Below are positions 32,584 through 37,661 of a DNA stretch of 37,661 nucleotides, in pieces. A program made the position numbers and the translations under genes. Within the stretch, counting starts at the first letter, position 1. The number at the start of each line of letters is the position of its first letter. The stretch is taken from assembly GCF_900100945.1 (NCBI RefSeq), contig NZ_FNCG01000032.1:1-37661 (forward strand), in the 5' to 3' direction. Below the pieces are notes generated by a model. It made no database searches. It saw only the letters and a program-made list of their open reading frames with translations, and was not told where the DNA came from. This stretch comes from Mucilaginibacter gossypii (GTDB lineage: Bacteria > Bacteroidota > Bacteroidia > Sphingobacteriales > Sphingobacteriaceae).

Positions 32584-34734
32584 TCAAATTTCAGCGTTAA
32601 AGGGTATGGTATTTAATTTCTCAAAAACTTCCTTCCTTATATCAGGATGACTTTTATGCCCCGAAAACATCACATACATATTCCAGGCAAAAACCAGGTG
32701 CGATGCCCACATCAGTGAGCCGCCAATAGCCCGCCATAGCCAGTAAGGGGTCATCAGCACCACCCCATCAATAAATGGTTTTCCATCGCGCCAGGCTATG
32801 CCCTTCAGCGTGCCACCCACCATAAGCGGAATGGTGTAGAACAACAGACCTATTAAAGCCAGCCAGAAATGTGCACCAACTAAGCCCTGTTTGGGCTCGT
32901 TACCTGTAAGCCTTGGCACTATGGTGTAAATGCAGGCCCAAAGCATAAAGGCGATGATGCCGTACATGGTAAGATGTGAATGTGCCACCGTAAAATCAGT
33001 AAAATGCCAGATGAGGTTGGTTTCCCTGAAGGCTTCCGCCGTACCCTGCGTAGAACCCGTGAAGTAAAACAGGATACCAACGATGTAAAAAGGCAGTGTG
33101 TAGCTCCTGCCTATCTTATTAAAATTCCCTCTGAAGGTCATGATAAAATTGGTAGTTCCCGAAAACACCGGGATCAGCATCCCCATACTGCCTACAATAG
33201 CCACAGTTTGCAACCACCATGGTATGGAGCTGAAAATAAAGTGGTGCGTACCTATCAGCGTGTAAAATAAAATCTGCGACCAGAATGCCAGGATCCCTAA
33301 ACTGTAAGAGTATATAGGCGTATTTAATTGCTGTGGTAAAAAGTAGTATACCAATCCCAGGTTAAAGAACATAAACCACATGCCCACAGCCTGGTGCATA
33401 TAATATCCCTGCACAATGGTTTCGCCAAGGCCGTTCTGGTAAAAGGGCAAGTAGCCAACGGTTACGATCACCGTTAAAAACATCATAGCCGAAACGATAT
33501 ACCAGTTGGAGATATAGATCTCTCTGGTTTTGCGCTGCGCTATGGTTTTTATATAATTAGCAAGGCTTAACACAATACCACCTGCAAAAAGTGTCATAAC
33601 CGGCCATATATATTCGCGGTATTCGCCACCGCCGTTATTGATGCCGGCCATCAGCATGCCGCTGCCGGTGATGATAGCTGCGTTCATGAGTATAAGCGAA
33701 TAATACCCCCATTTTATACTATAAACCACAGTATTGCTAACCGTGGTAACTACGTAGTAACCAAGGCCCAGCATAGCCATTGACGACCAGCCCCAGAAAA
33801 CCATATTGGTATGTACCGGCCTTAAGCGGCCAAAACTTAGCCAGCTGATATGATCAGCATCCGGCGATACGAATTTGATACCTATATACTCGCCTACCGA
33901 GGTACCCAGCACCAGCCAAAAAGCCGCGCTGCCCAGGTACCACATAATTAGTTTTACCAGTTTGGGGTCGGTTTGATGCTTGGGTGCAGCTTTGCGTTTA
34001 GATGCAAAAAACCGCGGGCCGTGAACCTCATCAACATTCAGCAGGATCCCTTTTGAATCTTCCGCTTCGATGGTACCTGCAAGCTCATTGTTGGTTAAAC
34101 GATAGTTAAGCGCATGCTTGCGTTTAATAAGCTCCTCATAAACTGCGTCATCGTCATCAATGGCTTTGACCAGCTCGGTTGTTTCTTTTTTTACACGGCT
34201 GTAACGGGTTTTGACAGCCAGATTACGGATTTTTAAAGTCACCAAAAAAACAATCACCACCAACGGAATAAAGATCAAGGTAAGCATAATGATCATTCCG
34301 GGACTGATTAATACATTTTTGCTTTCTGCGGCTGTTTGCGCCTGGACTGCTAATCCTGAAAATACAAGCATCAGTAACATAACAGCGGTGAAGCCGTTAT
34401 TGCCCCCTTTGGCTTTGCCGATAGCTTTTTTACGATGGTTTCTGCGGCTTATTAACTGATCAAGCTGAGGGGCATCTAAGCTGTTTATTTGCCTGAAGAT
34501 CCATTTATCGCCGTATTTTTCCTGCGCTACTTCGTCTTCTTTAAGACCGCGGGCCAAACGGATTAGCCAGAGCAGCAGTAATAACAACAAGAAAATGGTA
34601 ACTGCTATAATGATGCAGGCACCGGTATTAAAAGCATGATCAGGCTTTAATACATCGGCTGCATAGGCAGCTGCACCGGGGATCAGCAGCAATACACCTA
34701 TCAGGCTAATGGTTAAGTAAAATTTGAGTTTCAT
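32584..34734 (-). CDS. ccoN: cbb3-type cytochrome c oxidase catalytic subunit I with long N-terminal extension
   Basis: The 716-residue protein is read from the ATG at 34734; a GTG at 34752 is also in frame. Residues about 255-700 are the CcoN heme-copper core. RPVHTNMVFWGW has a heme b His, GYYMHQAVGMWF and LIGTHHFIFSSIPWWLQ have copper-B His residues and TVAHSHLTMYGIIAF has the heme-ligand His pair. A Tyr-His crosslink region is present. The first 250 residues are extra: membrane segments at about 5-28, 43-63, 112-131 and 144-168 and a signal-like VMLLMLVFSGLAVQAQ in the middle. This suggests fusion of small membrane proteins to CcoN. It reduces oxygen to water with proton pumping. It overlaps nothing; the next ORF starts 5 bp later. 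Confidence 0.94.
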   Translation of the reverse strand: MKLKFYLTISLIGVLLLIPGAAAYAADVLKPDHAFNTGACIIIAVTIFLLLLLLLWLIRLARGLKEDEVAQEKYGDKWIFRQINSLDAPQLDQLISRRNHRKKAIGKAKGGNNGFTAVMLLMLVFSGLAVQAQTAAESKNVLISPGMIIMLTLIFIPLVVIVFLVTLKIRNLAVKTRYSRVKKETTELVKAIDDDDAVYEELIKRKHALNYRLTNNELAGTIEAEDSKGILLNVDEVHGPRFFASKRKAAPKHQTDPKLVKLIMWYLGSAAFWLVLGTSVGEYIGIKFVSPDADHISWLSFGRLRPVHTNMVFWGWSSMAMLGLGYYVVTTVSNTVVYSIKWGYYSLILMNAAIITGSGMLMAGINNGGGEYREYIWPVMTLFAGGIVLSLANYIKTIAQRKTREIYISNWYIVSAMMFLTVIVTVGYLPFYQNGLGETIVQGYYMHQAVGMWFMFFNLGLVYYFLPQQLNTPIYSYSLGILAFWSQILFYTLIGTHHFIFSSIPWWLQTVAIVGSMGMLIPVFSGTTNFIMTFRGNFNKIGRSYTLPFYIVGILFYFTGSTQGTAEAFRETNLIWHFTDFTVAHSHLTMYGIIAFMLWACIYTIVPRLTGNEPKQGLVGAHFWLALIGLLFYTIPLMVGGTLKGIAWRDGKPFIDGVVLMTPYWLWRAIGGSLMWASHLVFAWNMYVMFSGHKSHPDIRKEVFEKLNTIPFNAEI

Positions 34735-34874
34735 ATAAAATATATTAACCACACATTAAAAATTGAATTGCGGATTATACCGACATAAACGCATGCTTGC
34801 AGGAAAAGCTCTTTTGCATTAAATAGCTAAATGGTATAAACTAGAGCTTCCGTATGAAAGAGCTTTAGTTTTAA

Positions 34875-35305
34875 CTACATTTGGTGATCTAGTGGCACAA
34901 CAACCGGCTTGTATTTGTCTTTAATATAAAACACAAGTAATTTGGCGGTATTGGTGACGCTATCGTTACGGCATCAGTATGAAGCCCATTGGGGCTTTCC
35001 TAAAATGCGTCACCCGCTTTATAATGATATGTTTTTCCCTCAAATACTGGTACTATTTCGCCGGGGATCAAATACCCGAAGGTTGGGCAGGGATGGCTAT
35101 GCACTGCCGACCTGCTCCTTGGGGGAAAATCCACCAACATCATTTCTACTCCCTTATTAGCAAATCCTCTTTCCTGAAGTAACTTTTTCAAGATCACAGC
35201 GTGTGCTGAAGCCACGTAATTTGCGGAGTCTTTTGTTTCAGATTGTGCATCTGCTTTTAGGGCTAGCCCGGTTAGCAGCAGTAGGCTTATTAAATTTTTT
35301 TTCAT
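34875..35305 (-). pseudogene. Secreted cupin protein, broken by a stop codon and a frameshift
   Basis: From the ATG at 35305 the frame has a signal peptide MKKNLISLLLLTGLALKADA and a cupin barrel: VDFPPRSRSAVHSHPCPTFG (metal-ligand HSHP) and FEGKTYHYKAGDAF. It stops at TAG (35002-35000), where homologues usually have a Tyr. Reading through gives ESPNGLHTDA, and after a shift of one base near 34960, RNDSVTNTAKLLVFYIKDKY and KPVVVPLDHQM up to TAG at 34877-34875. Both lesions are needed to restore a normal cupin end. It lies upstream of ccoN on the same strand, in what would be its promoter region, and is unrelated to the oxidase. Confidence 0.75.
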
Positions 35306-35414
35306 CGTATTATGTTTATGACGTATAGGGAAAAAGCGTGCCAAAATATACAATAAATTGAATATCAAATACTTAAAACGCAAAAATACTATTTAACTGC
35401 TAAATATCACGATC

Positions 35415-35628
35415 CTAACACGATATTTCGTATAATTGAAGACCATACACGAGGTTGACGACGTTTCGTACAAACCAAGAAACATCAGCGGCATCTAAAA
35501 GATTAACACCTAACTCAATCGCCCGATCAAGGGTTGCCCTAGATTCTTTGTCATCGAGAGTTCCATATCCGTAACTCATACTCATCACCCCTAATCCTAC
35601 AGCCGAAGTCTTTTCACCTGTATTTCAT
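35415..35628 (-). pseudogene. Aldo/keto reductase N-terminal remnant
   Basis: An ATG at 35628 opens MKYR followed by a stop; in another frame KTSAVGLGVMSMSYGYG continues with DDKESRATLDRAIELGVNLL and DAADVSW. This is the start of an aldo/keto reductase of the MKYRKLGxTGLKTSAVGLGCMGMSYGYG type, including the catalytic Asp region DxADV. Homology stops at about 35470, and the catalytic Tyr, Lys and His regions are absent. A frameshift or deletion lies between MKYR and KTSAVG. It is not related in detail to the intact gene at 23408-24445. Confidence 0.72.
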
Positions 35629-35748
35629 AATAATCTGTATTTCATTGTTTATTATTTGTGTAATTTCTGTATCATTTCCGAATTGAAGTTGACTCATTTT
35701 ATATCAAAATTTCTTTTATGAAAAGCGACACCAGTGCTACCTAAGCTA

Positions 35749-36459
35749 TTATTCAACATGCATATTCGCATTCAGCTGAATAAGCAGCAGGTCGGTATCT
35801 TCTTCGAAATAAAGATCAACTGTATCGTTCATAGACAACATTATTCCGTCTCTGAAACCGAGCCTTATGCTATTTGCTATTACGGTACCGCTTAGCACAA
35901 ATACGATGATACTATCGTATATGCCCCCTTCGATCTTGTGATCACTGTTTCTTTTGAATGTGCTTCGCCTGAGCCAGTGCCCATCTTGCAGAAGAATACT
36001 ATCCGGGCCGATGGACGGAGCGTCAGAAGCCTCATTAAAATTCCCGTCTCTTGTCTCCGTCAAAGTATCAAAAAGCCTGATCCTTTCATTCGATTTCGAC
36101 ATGAGCCAAATTTCAAGTAACTCCGCCTCCTGTGTTTCATCATAATTATAAAATATAGACTGGACTGTGCTCTCGTCATATCCAACTACCAATGTATCTC
36201 GCTCCCTTAAAATCTTACGGTATCCGGTAGAATCGTAATAAGCTCCTGAACCATTAATAATTAAACGGATGATGAGCATGGGAATGCCTATGAAGTTTTG
36301 AATTTCCTGTCGCCCGGGCATAATTGTCTTGTCGTCAAACCGAACAATTTGTCCCCATTTTATTGCCTCGTTAGGGTATGTAGTAGGATAAATTGAATGA
36401 AATACTTTTAAATCTCCCATATCCGTAAACTTTCGACTTTGTTCTGCAAAATATTTCAT
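35749..36459 (-). CDS. Pirin-like bicupin without the metal site
   Basis: The product is 236 residues from the ATG at 36459; a TTG at 36477 precedes it. The first half has GDLKVFHSIYPTTYPNEAIK and WGQIVRFDDKTIMPG, matching the pirin/YhhW start (fHsF, WG.L.V..d..v.pG). In pirins His-x-His of PHPHRGFE follows and binds iron; here that position is RQEIQNFIGIPMLIIRLIIN, so the ligands are absent. LLEIWLMSKSNE is the pirin LLQIWI motif. The second half is a diverged second cupin (EGGIYDSIIVFVLSGTVIAN). A redox or regulatory role through iron is therefore unlikely. It could still be a structural or binding protein. No operon partner was seen. Confidence 0.72.
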   Translation of the reverse strand: MKYFAEQSRKFTDMGDLKVFHSIYPTTYPNEAIKWGQIVRFDDKTIMPGRQEIQNFIGIPMLIIRLIINGSGAYYDSTGYRKILRERDTLVVGYDESTVQSIFYNYDETQEAELLEIWLMSKSNERIRLFDTLTETRDGNFNEASDAPSIGPDSILLQDGHWLRRSTFKRNSDHKIEGGIYDSIIVFVLSGTVIANSIRLGFRDGIMLSMNDTVDLYFEEDTDLLLIQLNANMHVE

Positions 36460-36477
36460 CACGTTTGTTTTAACCAA

Positions 36478-36778
36478 TTTTCGATAGGCCTTCCCTATTG
36501 GTTTGCAGATACAAATTTCAGAGCTTTAACCGGCTTAAAAAGGGCAATATCTCAGATCTTTTCGTCGATTTGTCGTATAGGAAGCTTTATTAGTACAATA
36601 ACAATCAAAACAAAACAGCTTGAGGTGTACGCATGAAACCTAAAAAATTTTCGGAGTAAGGAAGGTCGGATAAATAAATATCTATCACAACGGCTTATTG
36701 GTTTTAAGACTTCCTGTATATGACATAAAAAAACGATAACATAATCCTTGATATACCGCATATTCCTTAGGTATAAAG
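36478..36778. other. Intergenic stretch with no recognised gene
   Basis: About 300 bp between the pirin-like gene and the terminator hairpin. A minus-strand frame of 81 codons (36552-36797) has low-complexity, hydrophobic-basic sequence resembling no family and overlaps the hairpin, so I do not call it. The pirin-like gene's promoter presumably lies at 36470-36560. Confidence 0.4.
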
Positions 36779-36818
36779 ACAAAAGCAGGTCTCGCATAAT
36801 ACGCGCACCTGCTTTTGT
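36779..36818. terminator. Hairpin terminator downstream of the GH10 gene
   Basis: ACAAAAGCAGGT at 36779-36790 pairs perfectly with ACCTGCTTTTGT at 36807-36818 around a 16-base loop. The four T in the descending arm on either strand give a weak U-tract. It lies about 180 bp after the GH10 stop on the minus strand, beyond a decayed discoidin-like fragment. Confidence 0.7.
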
Positions 36819-36858
36819 TGCCTAAATAATCTCGTTTAGTAAATTCCTATTCCTTGTT

Positions 36859-36972
36859 CTATAGGGTAATTTCACTAATGGTAACCGAGTCATCACTGCC
36901 ATTACAATGTGTAAACCTAATCCTGATGTAACGCACCGGTAGTGGACTGGCTGTTAGTTGTGCAACAAGCAC
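36859..36972 (-). pseudogene. Fragment resembling the end of a discoidin (F5/8 type C)-like domain
   Basis: A minus frame of 38 codons reads ASPLPVRYIRIRFTHCNGSD and SVTISEITL before TAG at 36861-36859. The pattern RYIRI..FT..NG.D..VSISEI is typical of the last strands of discoidin-like carbohydrate-binding domains common at the ends of Bacteroidota glycosidases. An in-frame TAA precedes it and it is out of register with the GH10 frame. It is most likely the tail of a lost or truncated gene or of an older, longer GH10 protein. Confidence 0.45.
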
Positions 36973-36997
36973 GTTTTACAGGGGATTTATTGATACT

Positions 36998-37661
36998 TTA
37001 TTGAATACTAATTGCTTGGTTTAATCCTTCGTAAAATCGTTGATATGCGTATTTGCGTGAATAATCGATGTTATACAGCGTTGCGGCAGCACCAACCCCC
37101 AACGAAGAGTCGGCATCCCCTATATTCCACAAAGTAATTCCCCAGCGTTGGCTTGCAGGCACAATATACCGGTATTTTTGCGCGATGTAAAAATACCGGT
37201 ATTGCTGCGCTGCTTCCCTATCTGCTTGAGTTGTGCCATCATTTCTATTTGTCACACTGATATCAAGCTCGGAAATGTGCACTTTTAGACCAGTTTGCTG
37301 CATTTTTTCTATCGCATATTCAATGTTGCCCTGTGTACCTGTATCATCGGTTAATCGGGCGTAATTGGTATGCATTTGTAAACCAACACCATCAATAATA
37401 TGCTGCCCACCAATTAATGGCTCATTATAAAGGCGTTTGACCAAAGCTGCGATCGAGTCTGTTTTAGTTTTAGAATACTCATGCCCATAATCATTATAGA
37501 ATAATTTCAGGTCGGTGTTCCCAGCATTTATAGCAGCCTGCCTTGCATACTGGAATGCCAACTTAATATCACTGTTGTCCGGTAAAGATTTTTTAGGGAA
37601 AAAGGAAGGGATAGCCGAAAGACTACCCCTTTGTGTTGATATTTGAGTTACCACACTTAAA
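36998..37661 (-). CDS. GH10 endo-1,4-beta-xylanase, C-terminal part (5' end off window)
   Basis: The frame is open to the window edge; a GTG at 37654 is only an internal codon, not a start. The visible 221 codons include the second half of a GH10 TIM barrel: NTDLKLFYNDYGHEYSKTKT, GGQHIIDGVGLQMHTNYARL and LKVHISELDISVT, whose Glu is the catalytic nucleophile, followed by SQRWGITLWNIGDADSSLG. The acid/base Glu lies upstream and cannot be seen. The domain closes with YNIDYSRKYAYQRFYEGLNQ. It hydrolyses xylan internally. The protein is probably exported, as usual for this group, but its N-terminus is missing here. Confidence 0.92.
   Translation of the reverse strand, partial: LSVVTQISTQRGSLSAIPSFFPKKSLPDNSDIKLAFQYARQAAINAGNTDLKLFYNDYGHEYSKTKTDSIAALVKRLYNEPLIGGQHIIDGVGLQMHTNYARLTDDTGTQGNIEYAIEKMQQTGLKVHISELDISVTNRNDGTTQADREAAQQYRYFYIAQKYRYIVPASQRWGITLWNIGDADSSLGVGAAATLYNIDYSRKYAYQRFYEGLNQAISIQ

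Noticed and set aside
36552..36797. 81-codon minus-strand frame
   Set aside because: Low-complexity, overlaps the terminator stem and matches nothing.
1..37661. CRISPR arrays, tRNA/rRNA genes, integrases or attachment sites
   Set aside because: No regular repeat-spacer pattern, cloverleaf, rRNA stretch or integrase gene was seen on reading both strands.

Overview
The window looks like chromosomal DNA from a Bacteroidota bacterium, most probably a Sphingobacteriaceae member of the Mucilaginibacter/Pedobacter type. This is an inference from gene content: lipoprotein glycoside hydrolases, an AraC/TetR-rich regulator set, a cbb3-type oxidase with a fused cytochrome subunit, and one good TAnnTTTG promoter. 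I cannot run a taxonomic search. No tRNA, rRNA, CRISPR array, intact transposon or phage gene was seen.

Layout. (1) 1-1408, minus: a sulfite-oxidase-like molybdoenzyme cut by the window edge. Upstream is a luciferase-like monooxygenase pseudogene that has lost its 5' end to an IS481-type transposase remnant and also carries a frameshift. (2) 1699-11538: single-gene redox and hydrolase functions, mostly minus (split-barrel flavoprotein, GMC oxidoreductase, cupin, MBL hydrolase, dehalogenase-like alpha/beta hydrolase, aldehyde dehydrogenase). Two plus-strand genes, a secreted alpha/beta hydrolase and a Crp/Fnr regulator, lie among them. The content resembles electrophile or small-organic detoxification, but no substrate can be assigned. 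(3) 11867-15698, plus: UPF0173 MBL hydrolase, a soluble histidine kinase with an N-terminal cNMP-type domain, and a response regulator fused to a thioredoxin-fold domain and a thioredoxin-reductase-like flavoprotein lacking the CxxC. This is the most unusual intact system here. (4) 15730-16833: decayed genes (a TPR-type protein and a 38-codon Crp/Fnr stub). (5) 16886-19184, plus: TetR regulator, SDR oxidoreductase and a multi-pass membrane protein. The same TGAAC-N3-GTTCA palindrome precedes both tetR and the SDR gene.

(6) 19639-21600, minus: GH5 endoglucanase-like lipoprotein and a GH3 pseudogene with a large internal deletion. (7) 22434-24445: AraC regulator and aldo/keto reductase, followed by a C-terminal IS481-type fragment near 24.7 kb. 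(8) 24904-29614, minus: a tripartite drug-efflux operon (TetR, TolC, HlyD/EmrA, MFS/EmrB order). Its TetR gene is frameshifted at a run of eight A. (9) 29856-34734: AraC regulator, then a compact cbb3-type oxidase operon (CcoN with long N-terminal extension, CcoO-cytochrome c fusion, two small membrane proteins). (10) 34875-37661: cupin pseudogene, aldo/keto reductase remnant, pirin-like bicupin and the C-terminal part of a GH10 xylanase cut by the window edge.

The striking global feature is gene decay. At least nine broken genes or transposase fragments lie among intact accessory genes, and two IS481-type fragments suggest past insertion/deletion events. Readable reading frames outside the obvious genes were therefore translated by eye and recorded where a family could be recognised.
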